From Staphylococcus shinii (GTDB lineage Bacteria > Bacillota > Bacilli > Staphylococcales > Staphylococcaceae), in NCBI RefSeq assembly GCF_017583065.1, contig NZ_JAGEVL010000012.1, positions 1-37,244 on the forward strand: DNA of 37,244 bases, given 5' to 3'. The position numbers were made by a program, and so were the translations under genes. A model generated the notes under the pieces. The model saw nothing but the letters and a program-made list of their open reading frames with translations. It was not told the origin of the DNA and ran no database searches. Positions 23,242-33,426 of the stretch are shown one piece after another. The stretch's first letter is position 1. Each line of letters begins with the position of its first letter.

Positions 23242-24075
23242 TTAAGAAAATTTAGTTAAACTGTTGCCTTGTTCCACCTTAAATTCCTGATTGTACTCAT
23301 CTACATCAGATAATCTAACTAAGGAAGTATAATCTTCAATTAATCTTTGCTTAACTTCTTTTGATTCTACTAGTACCGATACCCCTTTAACATGTGCTTT
23401 AAACTCATTCATCAAATTCATCACACCATTTATTGAACCACCAGCACGCATGAAATCGTCGACCACAAGTACATTGGAATTTTCGGGTAATGTTCTCTTT
23501 GATAGTACCATTGTCTCGATTTTTCTAGAAGAGCCAGACACGTAATTTATAGAAACAGTAGAACCTTCAGTCACTTTATTATCTTTACGAATAACTACTA
23601 CAGGTAAATTCAATACATTTGCAACTGAATTTGCTAGAGAGATACCCTTAGTGGCAATCGTTACAATAGCATCCAATTCTTCATCCATATATAGTGTTGC
23701 TATTAATTTACCAACTCGATTCAATAAAGTTGGATTACCCATTAAATCAGATAAAAATAAATAACCACCTGGCAGTAACCGTTCTTTTTCTTGTAAATGT
23801 TCTATCACTTCATCAATAACTTCTGTTGCTTCTGCTTTGCTCATCTCTGGTTTATAAGTAACACCGCCGCTAGCACCTGCAGTAGTAATCACTGTTCCTA
23901 GCTTTTCCTTTTGGAAAGTTGTTTTAATAATTTGAACATCTTCACTAATGGAAGACTTCGCTTGCTTAAACTTTTGTACAAAATACGTTAACGGTATTAA
24001 TTTATTCGGATTGTTCATTAAATATTGAGTCATATAAACAATTCGTTCACTTCTTTTATAGCGCATTCGATTCAT
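23242..24075 (-). CDS. purR: Purine operon repressor PurR
   Basis: Represses purine synthesis genes in Bacilli and is released by PRPP. The 277-residue product has an N-terminal winged-helix DNA-binding domain (about 1-75; RYKRSERIVYMTQYL) and a phosphoribosyltransferase-fold domain (about 80-277). That domain has the PRPP-binding VLVVDDFMRAGGSI (about 207-220), which in PurR binds ligand but does not catalyse. It starts 10 bp after ispE. No obvious PurBox was recognised just upstream, so it may be transcribed from the ispE promoter or one inside ispE. Confidence 0.96.
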   Translation of the reverse strand: MNRMRYKRSERIVYMTQYLMNNPNKLIPLTYFVQKFKQAKSSISEDVQIIKTTFQKEKLGTVITTAGASGGVTYKPEMSKAEATEVIDEVIEHLQEKERLLPGGYLFLSDLMGNPTLLNRVGKLIATLYMDEELDAIVTIATKGISLANSVANVLNLPVVVIRKDNKVTEGSTVSINYVSGSSRKIETMVLSKRTLPENSNVLVVDDFMRAGGSINGVMNLMNEFKAHVKGVSVLVESKEVKQRLIEDYTSLVRLSDVDEYNQEFKVEQGNSLTKFS

Positions 24076-24085
24076 CCCTTCTCAA

Positions 24086-24934
24086 TTAGCCTAATAGTCT
24101 TACAATGTGCACTTCGTTACAACAACCGTTAACAGCATTGTATACGTGCTTTGCTTGTCTTTCTTTTCGTGTTAACCCATAAACAGTAGGACCACTACCA
24201 CTCATAACAGCGCCATCTGCTCCATTTTCTAGCATATTGGCCTTTATTTTTAAAATTTCTGTATACATCTTTCCCGAGACAGGTTCCAATCGGTTTGACA
24301 GACTTTTACATAATAGGTCATAATCCTCTGAAATTAAGGCCGCTTCACATGCGTCAGTATGGACATTATAGGACTGTTTTAAATCTAATTTTTTAAATAT
24401 ATCAGGTGAAGATATACCTAAATCAGGTTTAGCAACTACAACCCATGCGGAAGGTGGTTTATCTAAAAATTTAATGATTTCCCCTTTACCTTTACATAAT
24501 GCAGTTTTCCCTAAAATACAAAATGGAATATCTGTTCCAATTTGTATACCCAGCTCACACAACTCTTCAAGCGGTCGATTTAAATTATATAATCGATTCA
24601 TCCCTCTCATTGTTGCTGCAGCATCGGTAGACCCACCTGCCAAACCAGCTGAGACAGGAATATTTTTATCTATAGTAATAGTTATACCTTGCTTTAAATT
24701 ATAGGTCTTTTTCATTAATTCTGCAGCCTTGTACGCTAAATTTTTGTTATCGGAGGGAACATAGGATTGTTCTACGTCAACAATTATTTTTCTGTCTTTA
24801 CGTAGTTCAAATGACAATCTATCATTTAAATCAATTGTCGTCATTATCATTTCGACTTCATGAAAACCATCATCTCGTTTAAAGAGTGTGTCCAACGTTA
24901 AATTTATTTTCGCTGGTGCCGTTTCATAAATCAT
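24086..24934 (-). CDS. ispE: 4-diphosphocytidyl-2-C-methyl-D-erythritol kinase-like GHMP kinase
   Basis: A GHMP-superfamily kinase whose best match in motifs is IspE: AKINLTLD near the N-terminus, the ATP loop [15 protein letters not shown] (about 92-106) and the C-terminal [11 protein letters not shown]. In organisms with the MEP pathway it phosphorylates CDP-methylerythritol. Staphylococci make isoprenoids by the mevalonate route, so the true substrate is unclear. The frame extends to 24982, but the predicted promoter lies there and GGGTGGGG is spaced for the ATG at 24934. This gives 282 residues, the S. aureus length. It is followed at 10 bp by purR. Confidence 0.9.
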   Translation of the reverse strand: MIYETAPAKINLTLDTLFKRDDGFHEVEMIMTTIDLNDRLSFELRKDRKIIVDVEQSYVPSDNKNLAYKAAELMKKTYNLKQGITITIDKNIPVSAGLAGGSTDAAATMRGMNRLYNLNRPLEELCELGIQIGTDIPFCILGKTALCKGKGEIIKFLDKPPSAWVVVAKPDLGISSPDIFKKLDLKQSYNVHTDACEAALISEDYDLLCKSLSNRLEPVSGKMYTEILKIKANMLENGADGAVMSGSGPTVYGLTRKERQAKHVYNAVNGCCNEVHIVRLLG

Positions 24935-24972
24935 ATCCCCACCCTCTTCCAATTCGATATGGTAATAAAATG

Positions 24973-24981
24973 ATTTTAACA
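24973..24981 (-). promoter_or_regulatory. Extended -10 promoter of ispE-purR (tentative)
   Basis: TGTTAAAAT on the minus strand, about 40 bases before the ispE ATG at 24934; the -35 region is poor. Its place supports the shorter ispE start. Confidence 0.4.
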
Positions 24982-25165
24982 TATTGTTAACATTGCGTTG
25001 TTAGTTTTTTAAAACTTAGTCATTTCTATTGCCACTTTATTATTTAAAGACTATCAAATGGTGTAGGCTAAAAATAAAAAGCATCTTTCTTAATTTACTA
25101 TTTTACAATATTGTTTATTGTTGATAAAACTATTATCTACTCTTTTATGCAATAATATTAATATA

Positions 25166-25208
25166 ACAAAAAAGGTATGTTAGCGTCATTACACCAACAT
25201 ACCTTTTA
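25166..25208 (-). terminator. Intrinsic terminator of veg
   Basis: On the minus strand, AAAAGGTATGTT (25196-25207) pairs with AACATACCTTTT (25170-25181), then further Ts. It lies about 80 bases after the veg stop. Confidence 0.88.
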
Positions 25209-25289
25209 TTTAAATTCATTCTCATATTAAAGTTTAAATTGACAAGTAAGGCGCCATAATTTGCCAAACTTAATTTAAATTCGTTTTAA

Positions 25290-25553
25290 TTAGTGTGCAA
25301 TTGCTTCTTGATGATTATCACCTTCGAAAGAAACTTGTACGTTTTCAGTCAAAACGTCAGTGTATGTATAGGATACACGCTCAAAATTATATATATCTTG
25401 ATCTAGTTCAACAATAAAAACAGAAGGGTATGTTTCTTTTAAAACACCACTACGTTCAATTGTTTTCTTACGTCCACCATTCGCTTTAAGTACAATTCTG
25501 TTCCCTAATTGACAATCAAGTGAATTTTTGATGTCTCCAATAGATTTTGGCAT
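25290..25553 (-). CDS. veg: Veg family protein
   Basis: An 87-residue protein of the Veg family ([20 protein letters not shown] at the N-terminus, [13 protein letters not shown] in the middle). In B. subtilis veg is one of the most strongly transcribed vegetative genes, and Veg has been linked to biofilm matrix expression; its molecular action is not settled. Here it stands alone, with two strong tandem promoters upstream and a terminator downstream, so heavy expression is likely in this organism too. GAGGTGGAG precedes the ATG. Confidence 0.95.
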   Translation of the reverse strand: MPKSIGDIKNSLDCQLGNRIVLKANGGRKKTIERSGVLKETYPSVFIVELDQDIYNFERVSYTYTDVLTENVQVSFEGDNHQEAIAH

Positions 25554-25578
25554 ATTGCTCCACCTCGCTACAAGTTGT

Positions 25579-25608
25579 ATAATAACACATTTTGAGGTTT
25601 TTTGTCAA
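25579..25608 (-). promoter_or_regulatory. veg promoter P2 (proximal)
   Basis: On the minus strand, a consensus TTGACA (25603-25608), 18 bases, then TATTAT (25579-25584; alternatively TTATTA with a 17-base spacer). Confidence 0.75.
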
Positions 25609-25619
25609 ATAAAATATCA

Positions 25620-25648
25620 ATTTTAGCAAGGTAAAGCGCGCTTGTCAA
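25620..25648 (-). promoter_or_regulatory. veg promoter P1 (distal)
   Basis: On the minus strand, a consensus TTGACA (25643-25648), exactly 17 bases, then TAAAAT (25620-25625). It starts 5 bp beyond the rsmA stop. Together with P2 it mirrors the two-promoter layout I recall for B. subtilis veg. Confidence 0.75.
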
Positions 25649-25652
25649 TAAT

Positions 25653-26543
25653 TTAAAATTCTAATTCCGGGAAATTTTTCAATTCATTGTATAAATGTGC
25701 AAATTCTTTTATTGAAAGTGTTTCTCCGCGTCGTCTCGGATCTATACCACTGGCTTCTAACCATTCAAGTATCATTTGCTTATTAGCTTTACCATTTAAA
25801 AATAAACTTTGATAATTATTGTTAATCGTTTTACGTCTTTGGCCAAATGCTGCTTTTGTCATTTTGAAAAATTTATTTTCATCATCTACAGTTACAATCG
25901 GTGTCGAGCGCTTCATTAATTTAACTACAATAGAATCTACATTCGGTGGTGGTAAGAATACAGCTTTAGGCACAGTTAGCACTTTGCTTGTTTCAGTATA
26001 ATATTGCGCTACAATTGATAATGAACCGTATGCCTTTGTGCCGACTTGTGCGTTCAGACGTTCTCCCACTTCTTTTTGCATCATAACTACATAACCATCA
26101 ATCGGTAATGATTGTTGCATTAAATTTAATAAAATAGGCGTTGTAATGTAATACGGCAAGTTTGCTACCACCATTATTTTCTCACATTCTGAAAAATGTT
26201 CAGCAACATAATGCGCAATATCTGCTTTAAGTATATCTTCATTTATCACAGTTACATTATCATATGGCTCCATCGTATCTTCAAGTACAGGTATCAGGCG
26301 TTGGTCAATTTCAAAGGCAACCACCTTTTTAGCGTTTTTAGCTAATTGTTCAGTTAACGAACCCATACCTGGACCAATTTCTATCACGCCCGTATGCTCG
26401 TTGATATCACTGGCCTCAATGATATTGTGAATAATATTCACATCAATTAAAAAGTTTTGTCCTAAACTCTTTTTGAAATTAAATCCATATTGATTAAGTA
26501 ATGCTTTGGTACGGGTTGGTGTTGCAATATCTTTGTATTCCAT
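25653..26543 (-). CDS. rsmA: 16S rRNA adenine dimethyltransferase (KsgA)
   Basis: Dimethylates the two adjacent adenosines in the 3'-terminal hairpin of 16S rRNA, using SAM, late in 30S assembly; loss gives kasugamycin resistance. The 296-residue product has [11 protein letters not shown] (about 29-39), the SAM motif [11 protein letters not shown] (about 55-65) and the catalytic NLPYYIT loop. It begins one base after the rnmV stop, the usual rnmV-rsmA pair in Firmicutes, joining 5S and 16S rRNA maturation. The frame is complete. Confidence 0.97.
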   Translation of the reverse strand: MEYKDIATPTRTKALLNQYGFNFKKSLGQNFLIDVNIIHNIIEASDINEHTGVIEIGPGMGSLTEQLAKNAKKVVAFEIDQRLIPVLEDTMEPYDNVTVINEDILKADIAHYVAEHFSECEKIMVVANLPYYITTPILLNLMQQSLPIDGYVVMMQKEVGERLNAQVGTKAYGSLSIVAQYYTETSKVLTVPKAVFLPPPNVDSIVVKLMKRSTPIVTVDDENKFFKMTKAAFGQRRKTINNNYQSLFLNGKANKQMILEWLEASGIDPRRRGETLSIKEFAHLYNELKNFPELEF

Positions 26544-27095
26544 TTAACTTTCACTTCCCTCATTTTCGCTTAATGCATTTCTAACATCTCTTTCTGTATA
26601 ACCAAATGCATTTAGCTTATTCAACAATTGTTTACCATTAGAATGACCAATATGTAACTTACGGCCTAATAGTTCCCTTTTTTTACGTGCATCTTTACCA
26701 ACGAGTAAGCCTAAATCAATCAACACGCCTTTACTTATTGATTCGTGTCCTTCTTCAAAGGGTGTGCTTACGTTCATTAACGCTTCTTTAATATCTCCAA
26801 TATCAGCATGTTCAACACCTATTTTACCGCGTTTATTTTTAGCCTTATGTCGATCAATATAGGCATGTTTAACACCGGGGATATATTTTTGAATCGTATT
26901 TCTTATTTTATCACCTGGGAAATCTGGATCGGTAAGTACAATGACACCTCTTGTCTCAAATGCGCGCGCAATAATCTCTAAAGTCGCTTGATTAATAGCG
27001 CTTCCATTTGTCTCAATCGTATCACATTCAACCGCTCTTTTTACACGCTCAGTATCGTCTCTGCCTTCAACTACAATAAATTCATTTATCTTCAT
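26544..27095 (-). CDS. rnmV: Ribonuclease M5 (5S rRNA maturase)
   Basis: Cuts both strands of the 5S rRNA precursor stem to give mature 5S, with help from ribosomal protein L18. The 183-residue product has an N-terminal TOPRIM domain (about 1-95) with the catalytic EGRDDTERV (9-17) and the DPDFPGDKIR loop (57-66), plus a basic C-terminal half for RNA binding. It is followed immediately by rsmA. Its substrate appears at both ends of this window. AAAGGTG precedes the ATG. A promoter is not clear; it may be read through from tatD. Confidence 0.96.
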   Translation of the reverse strand: MKINEFIVVEGRDDTERVKRAVECDTIETNGSAINQATLEIIARAFETRGVIVLTDPDFPGDKIRNTIQKYIPGVKHAYIDRHKAKNKRGKIGVEHADIGDIKEALMNVSTPFEEGHESISKGVLIDLGLLVGKDARKKRELLGRKLHIGHSNGKQLLNKLNAFGYTERDVRNALSENEGSES

Positions 27096-27132
27096 TTATT
27101 GTTACACCTTTCATTACTCACTTCGATTTTAG

Positions 27133-27222
27133 ATAAAAATAAAAAAGGTATCGGCGTAAATTATGATGACTACTTAGCCTATATTTTATCAACTAAGCCT
27201 TATCTCAGACCGATACCTTTTG
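27133..27222 (-). terminator. Long-loop terminator after tatD
   Basis: On the minus strand, AAAAGGTATCGG (27210-27221) pairs perfectly with CCGATACCTTTT (27143-27154) across a 55-base loop, followed by TTATTTTTAT. The loop has a further CTTAG/CTAAG stem. The shape is unusual for a terminator, but the T run fits. Confidence 0.7.
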
Positions 27223-27229
27223 TAATGTT

Positions 27230-28003
27230 TTATGCTTTTAATTTAAACAATCGTTCTGCGTTTTCAGTTGTTTGTTTACACACTTCTTCATAACTCACAC
27301 CTCGTAATTCAGCAATTTCTTCAGCAACTAGCGTTACACGTGCTGGTTCATTACGTTTACCTCTATAAGGATGTGGTGATAAAAATGGTGCATCCGTTTC
27401 AACTAATAATCTATCAAATGGTACATGTTTTGCAACTTCTTTAGGTTGTTTGGCATTCTTAAATGTTACTGGACCACCTAAAGAAACATAAAAATTCAAT
27501 TTATTAATAACATCATCGGCAATTTCAGGAGAAGCACTAAAGCTATGCATAATACCGCCAATTTCTTCAGCATGTTCTTCTTTCAAAATATCTATACAAT
27601 CTTGAGTTGCTTCTCTATTATGAATGATAATTGGCAGGTTAACGCGCTTCGCCAAAGCTATTTGTTTTCTAAATAATGCTTGTTGGATATCTTTAGGTGA
27701 TTTATCCCAATGATAATCCAGTCCTGTTTCGCCGATACCAATCACTTTAGGATGCGCCGCAAGTGCCTCAATCCATTCTAGACGTTCCTCTGTACAATCT
27801 ATCGCATCTACAGGGTGCCATCCAATGATTCCATAGATAAATTCATATTGGTCAATGAGTTCCATCGTACGCTCAACTGTAGGTGTATCAAAACCAACTA
27901 CAAACATGCGATCTACCCCATTTTCTCTAGCGCGTTCAATAACCGCTTCTAAATCTTCATCGTATTGGTCTGCATTTAAATGAACATGTGTATCGATTAG
28001 CAT
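27230..28003 (-). CDS. tatD: TatD family metal-dependent hydrolase
   Basis: A TIM-barrel metal-dependent DNase/hydrolase of the TatD family (YabD position), 257 residues. Visible metal ligands are DTHVHLNADQYDED (4-17), GETGLDYHW, the PIIIHNREA strand and ETDAPFLSPHP. Family members have 3'-5' exonuclease activity and may act in DNA repair or turnover; the cellular substrate here is unknown. It starts 27 bp after metG, the conserved metG-tatD-rnmV-rsmA order. A terminator lies just past the stop. Confidence 0.95.
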   Translation of the reverse strand: MLIDTHVHLNADQYDEDLEAVIERARENGVDRMFVVGFDTPTVERTMELIDQYEFIYGIIGWHPVDAIDCTEERLEWIEALAAHPKVIGIGETGLDYHWDKSPKDIQQALFRKQIALAKRVNLPIIIHNREATQDCIDILKEEHAEEIGGIMHSFSASPEIADDVINKLNFYVSLGGPVTFKNAKQPKEVAKHVPFDRLLVETDAPFLSPHPYRGKRNEPARVTLVAEEIAELRGVSYEEVCKQTTENAERLFKLKA

Positions 28004-28029
28004 CTTTTAACCGCTCCCTTAATTTGTGA

Positions 28030-30033
<2,004 letters not shown>

Positions 30034-30038
30034 CTATA

Positions 30039-30067
30039 AATATATCTAAATTCATTTTTCTTTTCAA
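30039..30067 (-). promoter_or_regulatory. Promoter of metG-tatD
   Basis: On the minus strand, TTGAAA (30062-30067), exactly 17 bases, then TATATT (30039-30044). The leader is short (about 25 bases), leaving no room for a riboswitch. Confidence 0.5.
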
Positions 30068-30182
30068 TGAAGCAGATATGTATTTCTATTCCGATTTATA
30101 TGTTAACCATCATAAAAATTCTTTGGATAGCATACTAGTCATATCCAGCATTTTTAAGTTTTTATTTTGCTATAATTTAAAT

Positions 30183-30255
30183 ATGATTAATAATCTCTAT
30201 CTTATCTACATTACCATAAATCGCGCATGTTATGGGAGTTTTTCAACTCTTTTTT
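30183..30255 (+). ncRNA. Candidate small RNA on the opposite strand
   Basis: On the plus strand, TGCTATAAT (30168-30176) is a perfect extended -10 box, though without a good -35. About 40 bases on come two adjoining hairpins: CCATAA/TTATGG (30214-30235) and GAGTT-TTTC-AACTC (30236-30249), followed by six Ts (30250-30255). This predicts an RNA of about 73 nt, transcribed against every gene around it. I do not recognise it as a known staphylococcal RNA. It is a sequence-only prediction. Confidence 0.35.
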
Positions 30256-30346
30256 CTTGATTAAATTCGAATTTGTGGTATGTCCTTTTACTTAAATTTA
30301 TTATTTTATAAATTTACTAAGCCATAATTTATTTTTTCTTCCTCAC

Positions 30347-31180
30347 TCAAACTTCATGATAAATGTCATAAACTTCACTCGTTTTCATTTGGCGTAATTC
30401 TGCCACCTGTTTAATCGCTATTTTCGGTTTCATATTTTGATTTATATGATAATCAACGTGTTCTTTAATTGACATATCTTCAAACCAAGCTGTATCTTCT
30501 ACTGCTTCGGCGCCTTCAATAAGTACTACAAATTCACCTTTAGTTGGAATACTTTCATCATTAAGACGGTCTAGTATATTGCCTACATAATCAGTAACAA
30601 TTTGCTCAAATTTCTTTGTTAGCTCTCTACCTAAAGAAACTTTACGATCTCTATCAATCTTTTGAATCGTTTTAATCGTATCTTTTACTCGATGTGGTGA
30701 CTCATAAATAATTAAAGTGCTATTTTCATACATACGTTGTTCTAGGTATGATTGTTTTTGTTTATCTTTTCGCGGTAAAAAGCCTAAAAATGTATAAGTA
30801 AAAGAAGGTAATCCACTTGCCATTAATGCAGTTAAACCTGCGTTTGGTCCTGGTATAGTCTCTACTCTGATACCATTATCTCTAGCAGCAACAACTAGTT
30901 CATAACCAGGGTCGCTAATTAATGGTAAACCTGCATCTGATACTAATGCGATGTTATTACCTTGTTGCAATTGTTCAATAAGATAATCTGTTTGCTGTTC
31001 TTTATTATGGTCATGGTAAGACTTGAGCGGTGCTTGTATTTCATAATGTACACATAATTTTTTTGTCACTCGTGTATCTTCACAAGCAATCAAATCTACA
31101 TTTCTTAATGTATCAACAGCACGATATGTAATATCCGCCAAGTTACCAATAGGCGTTCCTACTAAATATAATGTCGACAT
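30347..31180 (-). CDS. rsmI: 16S rRNA (cytidine-2'-O-)-methyltransferase
   Basis: Methylates the ribose 2'-OH of a cytidine in the 16S rRNA decoding centre (C1402 in E. coli numbering). The 277-residue product is a tetrapyrrole-methylase-fold SAM enzyme with LYLVGTPIGNLADITYRA (4-21), ACEDTRVTKKL (33-43), VSDAGLPLISDPGYELV and PGPNAGLTALMASGLP. It begins 3 bp after the stop of the GIY-YIG gene and ends the run that starts at the decarboxylase gene. No strong terminator was found after it. Confidence 0.96.
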   Translation of the reverse strand: MSTLYLVGTPIGNLADITYRAVDTLRNVDLIACEDTRVTKKLCVHYEIQAPLKSYHDHNKEQQTDYLIEQLQQGNNIALVSDAGLPLISDPGYELVVAARDNGIRVETIPGPNAGLTALMASGLPSFTYTFLGFLPRKDKQKQSYLEQRMYENSTLIIYESPHRVKDTIKTIQKIDRDRKVSLGRELTKKFEQIVTDYVGNILDRLNDESIPTKGEFVVLIEGAEAVEDTAWFEDMSIKEHVDYHINQNMKPKIAIKQVAELRQMKTSEVYDIYHEV

Positions 31181-31183
31181 AAC

Positions 31184-31432
31184 CTAACCCCCACTTATTA
31201 ATTCTAATTTTTGTTGACGTGTATATGTCTTAATTTCATACTCACGTTTCATTGCTTCAGACTTTGTATCGAACACTTCTTGATAAACGAGTTGTACCGG
31301 GCGTCTTATTTTCGTGTATTTAGCACCTTGACCATTATTATGTTTAGTTACTCTTTGTGTAATATCTTTTGCGTACCCCGTATATAAACTACCATCCTTA
31401 CATTTAACTATATAAATATAATGTTTATCCAT
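31184..31432 (-). CDS. GIY-YIG domain protein (YazA type)
   Basis: An 82-residue single-domain GIY-YIG nuclease-fold protein, with YIYIVKCKDGSLYTGYA (5-21) containing the GIY/YIG-equivalent tyrosines, then the conserved arginine and glutamate. Relatives are UPF0213/YhbQ/YazA; some have structure-specific DNase activity, but the biological role is unknown. It overlaps the 3' end of the methyltransferase gene by 8 bp and abuts rsmI, a conserved neighbourhood in Bacilli. Confidence 0.93.
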   Translation of the reverse strand: MDKHYIYIVKCKDGSLYTGYAKDITQRVTKHNNGQGAKYTKIRRPVQLVYQEVFDTKSEAMKREYEIKTYTRQQKLELISGG

Positions 31433-32150
31433 AATATATTTCTCTCATTTCCTCGGTGTAAGTGCCATCATTATTATAAATATAAAATGGTGGCTGTATG
31501 TCTAAACCTTGGTTACCACCTTTTCTACCTTCCACAACTATTGTTTGCGATACTTTGTCTTGTTTACTATATACAAAATAAAGTTTTTTAGGTTCAATTT
31601 GATATGCTCTCATATAGCTTAAGACATCCATAAGACGTTCTGCTCTATGAACCATGGCCATGCGCCCACCTTGTTTTAATAAATGTCTGGCTGCTAAACA
31701 ACAATCTTCTAATGTACACATTATCTCATGTCTAGCTATTTTATGCGCATTTTTTTGATGTTGATGTTGTTGATTGACTTTAAAGTAAGGTGGATTACAA
31801 GTGACAAGGCTATATTGTGAGGGTTTAAACTGTTGTTGTACTTTTTTCAAATCCATATGATACATGTGGATTCTATCGTCTAATTGATTATATACAACGC
31901 TTCTTTGTGCCATATCAACTAGTTGTTGCTGAATCTCAATACCATCTATATTTTGTTTCCCTTTATCCGAAAGCAACAGAGGAATAACCCCATTCCCCGA
32001 ACACAAATCCATAATCGTATCTTGCTTTTTAATTTTTGTAAAATGCGCGAGTAATAGTGCATCAGTAGAAAAAGAAAACACTTCATCATTTTGTATAATT
32101 CTTAAGTTTTCTTTTGTTAAATAATCCAATCTTTCATCTGCTAAAAGCAT
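31425..32150 (-). CDS. tRNA1(Val) (adenine-N6)-methyltransferase family protein (YabB type)
   Basis: A Rossmann-fold SAM methyltransferase of the TrmN6/YfiC family, 241 residues. MDLCSGNGVIPLLL is motif I and CNPPYF the catalytic NPPY motif for adenine N6 methylation. In E. coli TrmN6 modifies A37 of tRNA1-Val; the substrate in staphylococci is inferred. The frame extends to a TTG at 32165, but GGAGG is inside that extension and correctly spaced for the ATG at 32150. It overlaps the GIY-YIG gene by 8 bp and follows yabA. Confidence 0.92.
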   Translation of the reverse strand: MLLADERLDYLTKENLRIIQNDEVFSFSTDALLLAHFTKIKKQDTIMDLCSGNGVIPLLLSDKGKQNIDGIEIQQQLVDMAQRSVVYNQLDDRIHMYHMDLKKVQQQFKPSQYSLVTCNPPYFKVNQQHQHQKNAHKIARHEIMCTLEDCCLAARHLLKQGGRMAMVHRAERLMDVLSYMRAYQIEPKKLYFVYSKQDKVSQTIVVEGRKGGNQGLDIQPPFYIYNNDGTYTEEMREIYYG

Positions 32151-32263
32151 CTTTCTAACCTCCAAAAAAAAGGATAAGGTAACGATGCTTAATAATCAAG
32201 CCTATCGTCACTGCTCATCCTCAATTACATATGATTACTATGGGTTTTGGTCCATATCAACTT

Positions 32264-32605
32264 TTATTCAGTTAATACTTCAAGACAGAATAAGCAATCA
32301 TCGCCTTTTCTATGTTTCCCAAACAATTCACCATTACAAATATGAAAACCTTCTTTATAAAGCATAGCCAAATTGTCTTTACTGCGAAGTGGTTGTTTAA
32401 CAGGCGTTTTTTTACCTTGTTCTATACTTTTAGATTGTTCTTCTTTGTCTATTAATGTTTTTAGATTCTCATTCTCGATTTGTAAGGCGACATTTTCTTC
32501 AATCAATTCAACCGTAAGATTCTTCAAATTAACCATATCACTGTTGATTTGATTAATATTTGATTCTAAATTCGCCAATTTTTCAAATATGTCGCTACGA
32601 TTCAA
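32264..32605 (-). CDS. yabA: Replication initiation control protein YabA
   Basis: Binds DnaA and the DnaN sliding clamp to prevent over-initiation of replication. The 113-residue product has an N-terminal leucine-zipper-like coiled coil (about 5-60) that forms the tetramer, a short linker, and a C-terminal zinc-binding domain with HIC (88-90) and CLFC (104-107). It begins 15 bp after ricT in the holB-ricT-yabA order conserved in Bacilli. A gap of about 110 bp to the next gene has no clear terminator. Confidence 0.96.
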   Translation of the reverse strand: MNRSDIFEKLANLESNINQINSDMVNLKNLTVELIEENVALQIENENLKTLIDKEEQSKSIEQGKKTPVKQPLRSKDNLAMLYKEGFHICNGELFGKHRKGDDCLFCLEVLTE

Positions 32606-32620
32606 TGTTATTTTGGCCTC

Positions 32621-33424
32621 CTAATTTAATGTCTCTAATTCTTCCATTTTATATTCAAGCGGCTGTTCAAGACCATCCACTTTTACTTGCATAGAAATAT
32701 CTAAGATATTTAGGCCAATCACTTTACCATTGCCTTCTGGTGTTTTAATAGCTTCTCCTACATCAGGTAATTGCGCACGTGCTTCTTCATAATAATCATT
32801 TTCATATTTAAGGCAACACATTAGACGACCACAAGCCCCTGAAATTTTAGTGGGATTGAGTGATAAATTCTGATCTTTTGCCATTTTTATAGATACTGGT
32901 TCAAAGTCACCTAGGAACGTAGCACAGCATAAAGAGCGTCCACATGGACCAATACCACCAAGCAATTTCGCTTCATCTCTAACGCCTATTTGCCTTAATT
33001 CAATACGTGTTTTTAGTTTTTGTGCTAGAACTTTCACTAATTTTCTAAAATCAACGCGCTCATCCGATGTAAAATTAAAAATCACTTTTGATTTATCTAA
33101 TGTAAATTCGCAATTTACTAGTCTCATCTCTAAACTCTGCTGTTGAATTGTATTTTTGCATAATGTCATTGCCTCTTCGGCATCTTTTTCATTTTGCTCA
33201 TATTGATTTAAATCCTCATCTGTTGCATGACGGACAATTTCTTTTAAAGGTAATGTTACATCTTCATCAGCAACATCTAATGGAGCATATTTTACACGGC
33301 CCATCTCTAATCCTCTTTTAGATTCAACTACCACCCAATCGCCTACATTTAAATCGAATTTTTTTGGTGAATAGTATTCCATTTTCCCTGATTTTTGAAA
33401 ATCAATTCCTACTACATTTTGCAT
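32621..33424 (-). CDS. ricT: RicT (YaaT/PSP1 domain protein), RNA-maturation factor
   Basis: Part of the RicT-RicA-RicF (YaaT-YmcA-YlbF) complex, which in B. subtilis carries iron-sulfur clusters and helps RNase Y process operon mRNAs. The 267-residue product has the PSP1 C-terminal domain and the characteristic cysteines: Cys161, Cys166 and Cys167 in GPCGRSLCC, and Cys198, Cys203 and Cys204 in ACGRLMCC. It lies 2 bp after holB and is followed by yabA, implying coexpression. Intact and of normal length. Confidence 0.96.
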   Translation of the reverse strand: MQNVVGIDFQKSGKMEYYSPKKFDLNVGDWVVVESKRGLEMGRVKYAPLDVADEDVTLPLKEIVRHATDEDLNQYEQNEKDAEEAMTLCKNTIQQQSLEMRLVNCEFTLDKSKVIFNFTSDERVDFRKLVKVLAQKLKTRIELRQIGVRDEAKLLGGIGPCGRSLCCATFLGDFEPVSIKMAKDQNLSLNPTKISGACGRLMCCLKYENDYYEEARAQLPDVGEAIKTPEGNGKVIGLNILDISMQVKVDGLEQPLEYKMEELETLN

Positions 33425-33426
33425 GA

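Larger units (their letters stand above)
24935..25289. other. Non-coding gap between veg and ispE
   Basis: This 355-bp AT-rich gap holds the veg terminator (25166-25208) and the tentative ispE promoter. In the remaining ~180 bases I see only A/T runs, with no further repeat or gene. Confidence 0.55.

Noticed and set aside
23240..23275. Sigma-B promoter for ridA-spoVG
   Set aside because: GTTTAA matches a -35, but at the right distance is the ribosome-binding site AGGAGC rather than GGGTAT. A site further inside purR is not excluded.
24935..24982. Longer N-terminus for ispE (16 extra residues)
   Set aside because: The predicted -10 overlaps this stretch, GGGTGGGG precedes the internal ATG, and the shorter form has the family length.
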